Shown piece by piece: positions 9,311 to 17,799 of a DNA stretch of 64,000 bases (its first letter is position 1; each line of letters starts with the position of its first letter). Made by a program: the position numbers and the translations under genes. The notes beneath the pieces are model-generated. The model was not told where the DNA came from, searched no databases, and saw only the letters and a list, made by a program, of their open reading frames with translations. The stretch comes from JACPVF01 sp964502095. GTDB lineage: Bacteria; Chloroflexota; Anaerolineae; Anaerolineales; Villigracilaceae. The stretch covers positions 372,001 through 436,000 of the forward strand of contig CAZCUF010000001.1 in the NCBI GenBank assembly GCA_964502095.1. The letters run 5' to 3'.

Positions 9311-10570
9311 ATGTTCTCAAAGTTCAATCAGCTTTTTCGAGAATTTCCGTCCCGCTTTTGGCTGGTGGTTGTAGCCTCCTTCATTGACGGTATCGGAAGC
9401 ACACTGCTGTTCCCATTTTTCGCCCTTTACATCACTAAAAAATTCAATGTGGGAATGACCGAGGCGGGCATCGTCCTTGGATTGTTCTCGCTCTTCGGAT
9501 TGCTGGGCGGCATGGTGGGCGGCGCGCTGACCGATAAACTTGGCCGAAAAAATTTGATCATCTTTGGTCTTGTGTTTAGCGCGCTCAGTACACTCACGCT
9601 GGGATTTGTAAACGACCTGAGAGTCTTATATCCGCTGGCGGTGCTGATCGGCAGTTTATCCAATATTGCAGGCCCGGCGCAAAATGCCATGGTGGCCGAC
9701 ATCCTGCCCGAAGAACAACGACAGGAGGGCTTCGGTGTACTACGTGTGGCCGGCAACCTGGCCTGGATCATCGGGCCGACCATCGGCGGGCTGGTAGCAA
9801 ACCAGTCATTCTTTGCGCTGTTCGTGATCGACTCAGTCGTCAGCTGTATCGTAGCGGCCTTCTTCTATCGGCTCATCCCCGAAACCATGCCTGAAGCACA
9901 CGAGACATCAAAACCCCAAAGCGTGCTTCATACTTTCATTGGCTACAGGCAGGTGGTGCGCGACCTGGCTTTCATGGCTTTTCTGCTCGCATCCATTCTC
10001 ATGCTGGTCGTGTATCAGCAGGCCTATAGCTCTCTATCCGTCTTTCTACGCGACTATCATGATGTAGGCACACAAGGTTATGGCTTTTTGCTGACATCCA
10101 GCGCGATCGTGGTGGTGCTGTTCCAATTCTGGGTTTCGCGCCTTATCAAGTCCCGCCCGCCGTTTCTGATGATGGCCTTTGGAACGCTGTTTTACATGAT
10201 CGGGTTCGGGATGTTCGGATTCGTCTCCGCCTACTATCTCTTCGTGACCGCCATCGTAGTCATCACAACCGGCGAAATGATCGTCGTTCCCACCAGCCAG
10301 GCATTGGCCGCCAACTTCGCGCCCGAAGATATGCGCGGGCGTTACATGGCCGTCTATGGGCTTTCATGGGCACTGCCTTCCACGCTTGGGCCCGCCGCGG
10401 CTGGTTATGTATTGGACAACTTCAATCCCAACCTGCTCTGGTACATCGGCGGGATTTTATGCGCAGTGGCGGCTTTCTTCTTTTACTTGTTGCATCTGCG
10501 CCTCGGGACTCAGAAGCGGTTTGTTTCGCCCCCCGAGGAGATTCAAACGATCCCAGCCACAACCGATTAA
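9311..10570 (+). CDS. MFS transporter
   Basis: A 419-residue MFS_1 carrier with 12 predicted helices. The motif-A loop is clear (GGALTDKLGRKN after helix 2). The overall look is that of MdtH/YfmO-type multidrug efflux proteins, but this cannot be fixed from sequence alone. It ends at a perfect palindromic terminator shared with the convergent prolyl isomerase gene. Confidence 0.9.
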   Translation: MFSKFNQLFREFPSRFWLVVVASFIDGIGSTLLFPFFALYITKKFNVGMTEAGIVLGLFSLFGLLGGMVGGALTDKLGRKNLIIFGLVFSALSTLTLGFVNDLRVLYPLAVLIGSLSNIAGPAQNAMVADILPEEQRQEGFGVLRVAGNLAWIIGPTIGGLVANQSFFALFVIDSVVSCIVAAFFYRLIPETMPEAHETSKPQSVLHTFIGYRQVVRDLAFMAFLLASILMLVVYQQAYSSLSVFLRDYHDVGTQGYGFLLTSSAIVVVLFQFWVSRLIKSRPPFLMMAFGTLFYMIGFGMFGFVSAYYLFVTAIVVITTGEMIVVPTSQALAANFAPEDMRGRYMAVYGLSWALPSTLGPAAAGYVLDNFNPNLLWYIGGILCAVAAFFFYLLHLRLGTQKRFVSPPEEIQTIPATTD

Positions 10571-10572
10571 GC

Positions 10573-10612
10573 AAAACGTCCTGTCTCGTACGAGACAGGA
10601 CGTTTTCTTTTT
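10573..10612. terminator. bidirectional terminator, 34-bp perfect palindrome
   Basis: AAAACGTCCTGTCTCG and its exact complement meet at a TA centre (10573-10606), flanked by A and T runs. It serves the convergent MFS and SlyD-like genes. Confidence 0.9.
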
Positions 10613-11102
10613 AATGATGATGCCCGCCGCCCACATGAACATGGCCGTGATCCAGTTCTTCACCGGTCGGTTCGCGCAACCCCACCACTTTAACTTTGAA
10701 CTTTAAGTCCTTGCCTGCCAGCGGATGATTGAAGTTCAGGCGCACCAGATCCTCCGTCACAATTTCGACGCGCGCATAGCGGCTGTGCCCGTCTTCGTCG
10801 GTGACACTTAACTCGAGGTTCTGTTCCACCTCCATATCGGCGGGAAACTCAGTGCGCGGTACATCCATAAACGCTTCCTGGTCGTATTCGCCATAAGCGT
10901 CGGCCGGCGCGATCTGCACTTCCTTGCTTTCGTCAAGCTTCATGCCGATCATCTCGCGCTCGAGGCCCGAAATAATGTTGCCGTACCCGGTCAGGAACTC
11001 CAGCGGCCCAACGCCATCCGAACTATCCATGACCTCATTATCCACCCACAAAGTGTATTCCATCGAAACGACCCGATTCTTCTGCACAGTTTGATCTTCC
11101 AT
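10611..11102 (-). CDS. slyD: SlyD-like FKBP-type peptidyl-prolyl cis-trans isomerase
   Basis: A 163-residue cytoplasmic folding helper. It has the split FKBP domain of the SlyD group: an N-terminal half (MEYTLWVDNEVMDSS, GPLEFLTGYGNIISGLE), an inserted chaperone flap, and the return strand LNFNHPLAGKDLKFKVKV. The C-terminus is His-rich (HGHVHVGGGHHH), typical of metal-binding SlyD tails. The start at 11102 has an AGGACG RBS. Before the island inserted, this gene lay just downstream of the tRNA(CAU) gene in the same direction. Confidence 0.93.
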   Translation of the reverse strand: MEDQTVQKNRVVSMEYTLWVDNEVMDSSDGVGPLEFLTGYGNIISGLEREMIGMKLDESKEVQIAPADAYGEYDQEAFMDVPRTEFPADMEVEQNLELSVTDEDGHSRYARVEIVTEDLVRLNFNHPLAGKDLKFKVKVVGLREPTGEELDHGHVHVGGGHHH

Positions 11103-11111
11103 GTTCGTCCT

Positions 11112-11141
11112 TTCAAAAATAAAACCCGCGCGGAGCGGGTT
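11112..11141 (-). terminator. orphaned terminator of the tRNA(CAU) gene
   Basis: On the minus strand: AACCCGC, loop TCCGC, GCGGGTT, then TTATTTTT. It follows the tRNA 3' fragment at attL and so is the original tRNA terminator, now 35 kb away from the gene it served. Confidence 0.8.
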
Positions 11142-11143
11142 GA

Positions 11144-11188
11144 AGTGGCGAGGGTGGGATTTGGACCCACGACCAAGGGCTTATGAGT
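11144..11188 (-). repeat. attL: 45-bp direct repeat (tRNA 3' fragment)
   Basis: Identical over 45 bases to 46307-46351. It carries the anticodon loop to the 3' end of the tRNA and then stops matching, so the tRNA here is not functional. Confidence 0.95.
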
Positions 11189-11198
11189 TAGACACACA

Positions 11199-11322
11199 AT
11201 GGGCAATAATTTTTGCCCATAGATGTATGTGAAACTCTGCCTTTTTCAACACTCTTGCCTATATATGGCGGTATTTTGGATTGATTATCACTTTGATAAT
11301 CCCCTGCACATAAATGTGCAGG
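11199..11322. repeat. three hairpins next to attL
   Basis: Three inverted repeats lie close together just inside the left end: ATGGGCAA/TTGCCCAT (11199-11220), GATTATCA/TGATAATC (11283-11301) and CCTGCACAT-AA-ATGTGCAGG (11303-11322, perfect). The rest of 11189-11581 has no gene I can support; a 63-codon minus-strand frame there looks spurious. Confidence 0.7.
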
Positions 11323-11423
11323 TGCGTGGATAATATAACAAAGTATCATCCTCGTCAAGCGTTGAGGATATTTGAGCACTTTCTTAAAAACGCTTTTGAC
11401 AAAGTTGAGCCGCCAAAGGAAAA

Positions 11424-11444
11424 AGTGAGAAATCGGTCAGAAAA
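11424..11444 (+). promoter_or_regulatory. tandem 11-bp repeat, site A
   Basis: AGTGAGAAAT (11424-11433) and GGTCAGAAAA (11435-11444), 11 bp apart. Each matches the consensus TGYRAGAWAA at 8 of 10 positions. A TATAGT -10-like box follows 28 bases later (11473), and an inverted repeat ATGAAAAT/ATTTTCAT (11445-11469) sits between. Likely control site of the operon starting at 11582. Confidence 0.5.
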
Positions 11445-11581
11445 ATGAAAATACGCCGCTCATTTTCATTGGTATAGTGCGATCATTGCGAGTCTATAAA
11501 AGCCGATGAAAGGATATAAGCCTTGTTGTATAATCCACCCATCGTTCCTCATTCACAGACTGCAAAACAAGGGTTGGCGCC

Positions 11582-13957
11582 ATGAATACGGAGCAAAACG
11601 ATAAACCCGGCGGGGGAAATCATTTACCATCGGGGTACGCCTGGCAGATATTAGCGTCGCCTCTCCTGGCGGCAATTCTACTGTTCCTTTTCTTCTGGCT
11701 TTTTGGCTACGATGTAAATCTACTCTGGACAAATGTCCTGATTGTGGCAGTTTGGTCTATTCTAGTTCTTTTCGCCTTTTGGCGCCGACCGCATGGGGAG
11801 ATCTGGAGGAATTACCGCTGGATCATTGCACCCACAGTTATCATCTTACTGTTTTTGTTCAATGTTTCATGGGCGCAGTCAACGATTGCCACATCAAGTT
11901 TAGAAAAAAGCGTTTTTAAGTCAGCGTCATCAAGCGCTTTTCAACTTCATGCGGAGTATCCATCCCAAATTCTTTTTGACACTACCGAACCATCTGAAAT
12001 CAGCTTATGGACAACGGACTTATCGGGTTGCGCAAAGGTAACAATTTCTGGAAACGGACTTCTTTTTGCCGTCAAGCCATCATCGGATGCGCCGCTGGAA
12101 TGGAGTGAACAGCTGACGCTCAAATTCGATAGAACAACAACCGCAATCACACTATTAGTGCAACCGTCACAGCTGCTTGACATAGATTCTCAAACCGTTC
12201 AACTATACCTGAGCTCCGGTGGCGCCTCCTTGGATACCAAGGACTGGGAGTTAATCGTCGAAAGCAAGCGCGATACCCAAATCCGCAATTGGGAAAAGAA
12301 TTTTCTAGCAACGGGCGGCACGATTATCTCGCTAATCACAGCTATATTTGTGGGGGTCAAACAATTGGAGGAAGAAAAAAAACGGCAGAAAGCGGAGCAA
12401 GTCAAACAAGCCATAGACAACTTCGATACTGATGCAAAAAGTGATTTCTCAAAGATGGTGGAAAAACACCTGAGTTTGACCACCGACTGGAATGAATGGG
12501 ATCCGGGATTGAAGGAACAATTTCACAGGAAATATTCTTCTCCCTTTGAAGAAAAGCTGTGGGTAGGATTGTCAGATAAAACAATAGCAGAAATCATTAA
12601 TGACGTTGATCTCTGCCTCCAGTTGTGCGTAAGGACATTCGAGGACGAAAAAGAAAAGCCGATTCCTGTATTGAAGCAACTGCAATCTGCTCTTGTACAG
12701 GATGAGAACGCCCCTCTCTCACTCCTTTCGATGCTCAATGAATATCCCGCTAGTATTGTTGTTGCCAAACAGATCGCAAGCGCCTTTCCGGGAGATCTCA
12801 AGAATAAAACTGTTGCCGAATATGCGGGTAAGTTTCCAGATCAAATTCGTGATCTCAGAAATGAATTGGGGTTTCCTGACACGGAAAGTTTCCCTATGCA
12901 AAAGCAATTTGCTTTTTATGCAAAATCTCATACTTATGAAGATAGATTGACCGCTTGGCTGAAGGCTCGGGAACTGGATTACTCTCCCTTTGCAGACGCT
13001 GAAAGCCCGTTTTATTCCGTTCCGGATAAACTACTCTTAATAGACTCGGTAGCGCCGGGCTTTACGTTGCCGCCATCTAATCTTCAGAATACAATCTTTG
13101 AATTTACAAATTCGTGGGACGCCGGCGCGGCGTTGTTCGAATATTGCAAATCTTTACCCATCAAAATCAAGGATGAAGTGTTTTTTGTCGCTATCGCCCC
13201 AAGTCTGATCGAGAATCAGGGCATGGATCAGCCTCGTAAACTATATCTCCACGCGCTGGCAGAGCAATGGATATGGTCATTGGCAGAAACGCAGACATTC
13301 TTTTACTCGTTGAAAGATGCACAACGCAATCTGGCAGGACGCCTGCTTCGCTGGCACGATCATTCTCCGTCGATCACAGTCAATAAGATTGCAAGATATA
13401 GCGGATTCTCAGAAGAGGTAAAAAATCAAACCATCTTTTCCTCGAAAATAAAGGAATGGTTAACTGCTATTGATTCGGACGATCTTCGGACGGAAGAAGT
13501 CAACGCTCTTATTAGATTGAGCCCATTGCCCGAACAGCGTACTCTATTCCTGATTTCAACCATTGATCTTAATCCGCATGTGGACAGTCAAATATCTACC
13601 AGCCTGCACGAGAAACTTGGCGAAGAATCCGACTGGCTGAGCGTCCATGACAGCCAGCAGGCTCACTTTCAGATAGGCAATAAGAACCAGTTGCTCGTCT
13701 TACAAGACAGCCTGGTTACGCAATGCAATAATAGAATAAGGATATGTTCTCAAAACAAGGTTGATGCATTTAATTTTCTATTTACCCCTCACAACGAAGA
13801 ACCCGCCGAGAATATCCTCGCTCATAAAGCCGCTGGCTCGCCCGGCAAGATGATAAGATTAGGACAAAAATTACTTTTGCAACACGTGGAAAACCACTCG
13901 CCTGATGAAAAAGATTATGAGTACTTACACATTGAAGACCTGATTGCCATCAAATGA
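11582..13957 (+). CDS. four-TM membrane protein of unknown function with large C-terminal domain
   Basis: A 791-residue protein I do not recognise. Hydrophobic helices lie at about 22-42, 48-67, 79-97 and 242-260. The stretch 98-240 between helices 3 and 4 looks beta-rich and may face outside. After helix 4 comes a highly charged helix (QLEEEKKRQKAEQ) and then about 520 mostly helical residues, presumably cytoplasmic. No catalytic motif is seen. The ATG follows GGGTTGGCGCC, a modest RBS. Its stop overlaps the start of the NTPase-wHTH gene (ATGA), so the two are coupled; it could be a membrane sensor or anchor for that protein. Confidence 0.8.
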   Translation: MNTEQNDKPGGGNHLPSGYAWQILASPLLAAILLFLFFWLFGYDVNLLWTNVLIVAVWSILVLFAFWRRPHGEIWRNYRWIIAPTVIILLFLFNVSWAQSTIATSSLEKSVFKSASSSAFQLHAEYPSQILFDTTEPSEISLWTTDLSGCAKVTISGNGLLFAVKPSSDAPLEWSEQLTLKFDRTTTAITLLVQPSQLLDIDSQTVQLYLSSGGASLDTKDWELIVESKRDTQIRNWEKNFLATGGTIISLITAIFVGVKQLEEEKKRQKAEQVKQAIDNFDTDAKSDFSKMVEKHLSLTTDWNEWDPGLKEQFHRKYSSPFEEKLWVGLSDKTIAEIINDVDLCLQLCVRTFEDEKEKPIPVLKQLQSALVQDENAPLSLLSMLNEYPASIVVAKQIASAFPGDLKNKTVAEYAGKFPDQIRDLRNELGFPDTESFPMQKQFAFYAKSHTYEDRLTAWLKARELDYSPFADAESPFYSVPDKLLLIDSVAPGFTLPPSNLQNTIFEFTNSWDAGAALFEYCKSLPIKIKDEVFFVAIAPSLIENQGMDQPRKLYLHALAEQWIWSLAETQTFFYSLKDAQRNLAGRLLRWHDHSPSITVNKIARYSGFSEEVKNQTIFSSKIKEWLTAIDSDDLRTEEVNALIRLSPLPEQRTLFLISTIDLNPHVDSQISTSLHEKLGEESDWLSVHDSQQAHFQIGNKNQLLVLQDSLVTQCNNRIRICSQNKVDAFNFLFTPHNEEPAENILAHKAAGSPGKMIRLGQKLLLQHVENHSPDEKDYEYLHIEDLIAIK

Positions 13958-15306
13958 AAAACGTTCCATCTGTCGAATCCCTGTTCACAACGCTTAAGGC
14001 GGAACACGAACCCTGGCTGGGTGACGTGTTCGTGTCCCTGCCCGCCTTCGAGCGTCTCCAGGAGGAACATTCGACCATCCTGTACGGTGAAACAGGGAGC
14101 GGCAAAACGGCAATGCGTTTGAAGTTAACAAAGCAGGCGGAAGAAAAAACATTCATTGCGCTTTGGATGCCCGAGCCGGATATCGAAGATCCTGCCAGAG
14201 GCACGGCGCTTGCACGGCAAGGCATCAAACAGGCTTTGCGCGCCTGCATGGAGGTTTTGATCCTGGAGGGCAAACTGCCTCAGCGGCTGGGCGAACCTTC
14301 AGTGCATATTGCCTCCGCCCTGCAATGGTTCCTGCAAAATTATCTTCCCTTTGCGGCCGAGTTTTACATCCAAAATGAATCGCGCATCTCGAAAGACGAT
14401 TCTGAGTGGTACTTGAACCTGCTGAAACAATCCCTTCCCCCAGTGATCACAACCCAGACAGGGCTGAAAGATCAGGTGGGGCTGTTGTTCATGGTTCTGC
14501 GAGCGGCTAAATATGAGCGGTTGTGGCTGATGATTGATGGGCTTGAACGATGGGCGTCACGTCAGACGGGTGAACAGGTAGAAGCGTTAATGGAAGCGAT
14601 CGTATCTACGCTGGTTCTCTTCGATATGCAGGGCGTCACCTTCAAGTTTTTCGTCCCCGAATCGCTAAAGAGAATCCTGCATAAAGCCAGCGGCGTAGAA
14701 CGCCATCGCACCACTGAAGTAGATCTGGTATGGTCAGCGGAAGAGTTACAAGCCATGCTGGGGAAACGCCTGACCTGCGCGCTGGGACCCAAGGCAACTT
14801 CGTTAAATACACTGTGCGAAGGCGGAGAGTTCGCGACCTGGCTAAAAGAGTACGGCGGGAGTTCGCCCCGTGCCTGGTTGCAATATACCGCGCCGCTTCT
14901 TGCCGAATTTCAACGGCAGGACAAACGGTTGAATGCCTCTCAAACACGCGAATTCATTCGTCAGAAACCTGCACCTCTCAGACTCGATCTCGAACGCCGG
15001 GAGGTCTGGATTGGGAGAAAACTGATCCCATTCAGCTCCGCCGCTGAGTTCCGTCTGTTGGAGTACCTCGCCGCGCGTTTAGGTAAAATCTGCTCCCTGG
15101 AAAATATTTATTATTACGCGCAGGAAGGATTGGAAGGAATACCGGATAAAGACGAGAAGGAATGGGTTGCCCCAGAAACGCTTCGCAAAAGAATTGATAC
15201 TCTGCTCTGGCGCGTGAGACAAAAAATCGAACCCAACCCTAATGAACCAGTTTATCTGGTGACTCATCATCGTAAAGGCGTGGAATTGTTCCATATGGAA
15301 GTGTAA
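13954..15306 (+). CDS. P-loop NTPase fused to PhoB/OmpR-type winged helix
   Basis: A 450-residue protein combining an NTPase with a DNA-binding domain. Residues about 45-52 are a Walker A (GETGSGKT), and about 188-197 a STAND-like Walker B (LWLMIDGLER). From about 338 to the end is a Trans_reg_C winged helix: a beta-hairpin start (PLRLDLERREVWIGRKLIPF), the helix segment SSAAEFRLLEYLA, a recognition helix (TLRKRIDTLLWRVRQKIE) and the closing wing VYLVTHHRKGVEL. A receiver domain is absent, so NTP binding may be the switch. It is translationally coupled to the upstream membrane protein. The likely role, by inference, is ligand- or stress-gated transcription control of this block. Confidence 0.85.
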   Translation: MKNVPSVESLFTTLKAEHEPWLGDVFVSLPAFERLQEEHSTILYGETGSGKTAMRLKLTKQAEEKTFIALWMPEPDIEDPARGTALARQGIKQALRACMEVLILEGKLPQRLGEPSVHIASALQWFLQNYLPFAAEFYIQNESRISKDDSEWYLNLLKQSLPPVITTQTGLKDQVGLLFMVLRAAKYERLWLMIDGLERWASRQTGEQVEALMEAIVSTLVLFDMQGVTFKFFVPESLKRILHKASGVERHRTTEVDLVWSAEELQAMLGKRLTCALGPKATSLNTLCEGGEFATWLKEYGGSSPRAWLQYTAPLLAEFQRQDKRLNASQTREFIRQKPAPLRLDLERREVWIGRKLIPFSSAAEFRLLEYLAARLGKICSLENIYYYAQEGLEGIPDKDEKEWVAPETLRKRIDTLLWRVRQKIEPNPNEPVYLVTHHRKGVELFHMEV

Positions 15307-15312
15307 GAAAAC

Positions 15313-15333
15313 TGTGAGATAACTGCAAGAAAA
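15313..15333 (+). promoter_or_regulatory. tandem 11-bp repeat, site B
   Basis: TGTGAGATAA (15313-15322) and TGCAAGAAAA (15324-15333), exactly 11 bp apart. A TAATAT -10-like box follows 28 bases later (15361-15366). It lies upstream of the second operon of the block. Confidence 0.6.
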
Positions 15334-15406
15334 ACTGGATATTCCTCTAAGTTTGCAGTGTAATATTAACATCGATAAGACTCAAAATTTTTGAGAGGAG
15401 TCCCTC

Positions 15407-15454
15407 GTGTATTTACAAAGCCGAAGACCTGAACTGGCATGGAATCAGGCCTGA
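15407..15454 (+). CDS. possible 15-codon leader peptide
   Basis: A GTG start with a strong RBS (GAGAGGAG, six bases upstream) opens a short frame reading MYLQSRRPELAWNQA and then TGA. It sits between a putative promoter and the next NTPase gene (start 15497). It may be a leader ORF tuning translation of the operon, or a tiny effector or precursor. The strong RBS is the only direct support. Confidence 0.35.
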   Translation: MYLQSRRPELAWNQA

Positions 15455-15496
15455 GATAAAGCATCTTCGCTAATTTTGTAAAGGGAAATCATAGTA

Positions 15497-16591
15497 ATGG
15501 AACCTGCCGCAAGAGGGTTCGCCGCCTTCGGATTCGCATTTGACCCGTTCGAGTATCTGGACAGTACAAAAGATGCTCATCTACAAGAATATCTGATCGT
15601 TCCTCCAGCAGTGCAGAGCGTACTATCGGATCAACCTGTTGCTGTATTTGCCCAGCCAGGCGGCGGCAAGAGCGCGCTCAGAATCTACGCGGCAAATTTT
15701 TACAAGGACAGCCGCGGCGTCCGTTTTCCCGTCACGTATGTTCCCCAGGACTATTCAACCGAATCTCATTTTCATTTCGACGGCATCCGACAGTCTCTGG
15801 CGCGCGCTGTGTTCATGTATCTGGCGTCTTACCCCGATCTTTTTTTTGCTTTAAGCCCAAGCGATAGACAAAAATTAAAAAGACTTTTGTTGGATATTCC
15901 CTTTGGGCTGGACTTCAACCTACAGACTCTTCGAGACTCGCGCTTCCTTTCGGACCTTGAGCAGGCTCTCGGAACCCCTGCCTTTTCCAGCATCCCCGGG
16001 CTGGAGCGCGTCCATTATCAACTGGCTAACGATCTGGAAAAAGTACCTCCTTATAATAGTTCCCTCGACCTGGAAGATTGCTTTGCTCTGATCAATGATG
16101 CCTTTGGCGTGAAATCCTTCCATGTTCTCATAGATAGCTTGGATGGTTTTATCGAGACCCAACCGCCACAAGCGCTGCTGACATGGGTCGAACCACTGTT
16201 AGGCGCGCTGGATTCCTGGGAAAAGAACAACATCTACCTCAAATTCTTCCTCCCAATGGATATCTCCGACGTGCCCGCGCTGACGAATTTCCGCGCACTG
16301 CGAACCGCCGCGTTAACTTGGGATGATAACCTGCTGGCACAAGTTGTCCGCCGCCGCGTGTTCGTCGCCAGCCGCGGCGCCTTCGACAGCCTGGATGCCA
16401 TCAGCATGCCCGATCTCCGTAACGTGGAGTTAAGCCTTGCCCGCCAATTGGGGGGAAAAGAAAAACTGCCTCGCCAGATGATCTTGCAATGCCAGGCATT
16501 GCTTCACAATATTATCAAGTCCAACCGAACGGAAATCTTGCCGGGTGATTTATTTCTGTCAAGGGAGTCATCATATGTTGCCGTCATATAA
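15497..16591 (+). CDS. P-loop NTPase
   Basis: A 364-residue NTPase. The N-terminus (FGFAFDPFEYLDSTKDAHLQ) resembles the lead-in of STAND/AAA-like ATPases with an NPF-type motif, followed by Walker A QPGGGKSA (about 53-60) and Walker B HVLIDSLDGF (about 209-218). It is similar in plan to the NTPase half of the 13954 gene but lacks the winged helix, so the two may be paralogues that work together. ATG 15497 lies 11 bases after AAAGGGAAA. Its end overlaps the next gene by 17 bases, pointing to one transcript. Confidence 0.8.
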   Translation: MEPAARGFAAFGFAFDPFEYLDSTKDAHLQEYLIVPPAVQSVLSDQPVAVFAQPGGGKSALRIYAANFYKDSRGVRFPVTYVPQDYSTESHFHFDGIRQSLARAVFMYLASYPDLFFALSPSDRQKLKRLLLDIPFGLDFNLQTLRDSRFLSDLEQALGTPAFSSIPGLERVHYQLANDLEKVPPYNSSLDLEDCFALINDAFGVKSFHVLIDSLDGFIETQPPQALLTWVEPLLGALDSWEKNNIYLKFFLPMDISDVPALTNFRALRTAALTWDDNLLAQVVRRRVFVASRGAFDSLDAISMPDLRNVELSLARQLGGKEKLPRQMILQCQALLHNIIKSNRTEILPGDLFLSRESSYVAVI

Positions 16592-17777
16592 GATGTTCAA
16601 TTCCGCCGAGTTCACAAATCGGGATTCAGAATTCAAGAATGTTGATACTACCCTGAAAGAAAAAGACAAGGGTGTTCTCATTTTTGAGGGAGAACGCGGC
16701 GGCGGCAAAACCACTTTCTTATTCGAACTTTACAGGCGCTTGCACGAAAAAAGAGAATTACGCCCTTTCTTGATCAGTCTTTTTCCTTATTCTGCTCTCG
16801 AATTCGAATCGAATAAAAGCTGTTGGCTTAATTCTGAACGCCCATTTCAAAAAGAAGACATTCCAGAGACATTGAACCGTTTAGCAGACTACTTGGAAGT
16901 TGAAGCCATCAAAACCGATGACCGCGATTTTCAAAAGGACTATTTCGCCCGCGGGCTGGCATACCGCACTTCGAAAACCATCCCTGTGCTGATAGTTGAT
17001 TCGATCTACGAGTGTTCTGATGAAACGCGCATAGAGATCGAAAAATATATTCTGGCGCCCATTCTCGCCTCCGAACGTGTTTTTCTCGTCCTATCGGGGC
17101 GAGGCAAACGCCCGATATGGTCGAGACCCGAATTGCAAAACGCTGAAATAATCTCACTTCATCCATTTCACCCTGAATCTACTAAAGACCAATTGGGAAA
17201 ACTGAGAGGGCTTGGAAAATCAGCACGCAAACCTGACGAATACGATGACATTGTGGACCTTAGCGGCGGTAATCCGCTCGCCGCGCGCGTTCTGGCGGAA
17301 TCAACGAAACCCTTACCCGAAGCGCTCAGCGAAGCCATAGACATCATGCTTCAAGACACCTTGCCAGAAAGCGAAAGAGAAGAAAAACGCTATCTGGAAA
17401 CCCGCTCAGAAATCGAGAAACTCGCGCTCGTAGGCATTCCCTTCCGCATTCCAGATGTGGAAACGTATCTCTATCCCGATTATTCCAATCGGCGGGCAAA
17501 AACCAATGAATTCGTTGCCTTGTTGTTGGAAAGTGGTCTATTGCGCTATGAAGGAAAAGGCTATCAACTTAATCAATCCATTGTCCATCCGATTCGTAAG
17601 TGGCTGGCTGGCAAGAAGCAAGGCTTGGCTTATATAGAACAATTGCGAAAAATAAGCCAAACGCTGCAAAAAGAATATCCCACTGCCAAGGCATGGTATC
17701 AACAAATGCCAGCAGAGCTATCTTCACCGAAAAAGACTTTCAACGAGTTGAACGCGGGTAAGACACATTACGCTTAA
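16575..17777 (+). CDS. STAND-like P-loop NTPase
   Basis: A 400-residue ATPase. The start at 16575 is chosen for the GGGAG RBS eight bases upstream; the frame is open back to 16545. Walker A is GERGGGKTT (about 39-47), Walker B is IPVLIVDSIYE (about 137-147), and a sensor-type DLSGGNPLAARVLAES lies near residue 228, as in AAA/STAND proteins. The C-terminal third (about 270-400) looks like a helical winged-helix-plus-bundle region with no known effector fold. It overlaps the upstream NTPase gene and precedes the TPR protein by 22 bases. Confidence 0.8.
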   Translation: MLPSYKMFNSAEFTNRDSEFKNVDTTLKEKDKGVLIFEGERGGGKTTFLFELYRRLHEKRELRPFLISLFPYSALEFESNKSCWLNSERPFQKEDIPETLNRLADYLEVEAIKTDDRDFQKDYFARGLAYRTSKTIPVLIVDSIYECSDETRIEIEKYILAPILASERVFLVLSGRGKRPIWSRPELQNAEIISLHPFHPESTKDQLGKLRGLGKSARKPDEYDDIVDLSGGNPLAARVLAESTKPLPEALSEAIDIMLQDTLPESEREEKRYLETRSEIEKLALVGIPFRIPDVETYLYPDYSNRRAKTNEFVALLLESGLLRYEGKGYQLNQSIVHPIRKWLAGKKQGLAYIEQLRKISQTLQKEYPTAKAWYQQMPAELSSPKKTFNELNAGKTHYA

Positions 17778-17799
17778 TAGATCAGGGAGATCCCTCACA

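Noticed and set aside
11188..11379. 63-codon minus-strand ORF beside attL
   Set aside because: No RBS, covers three palindromes, and has no recognisable features.
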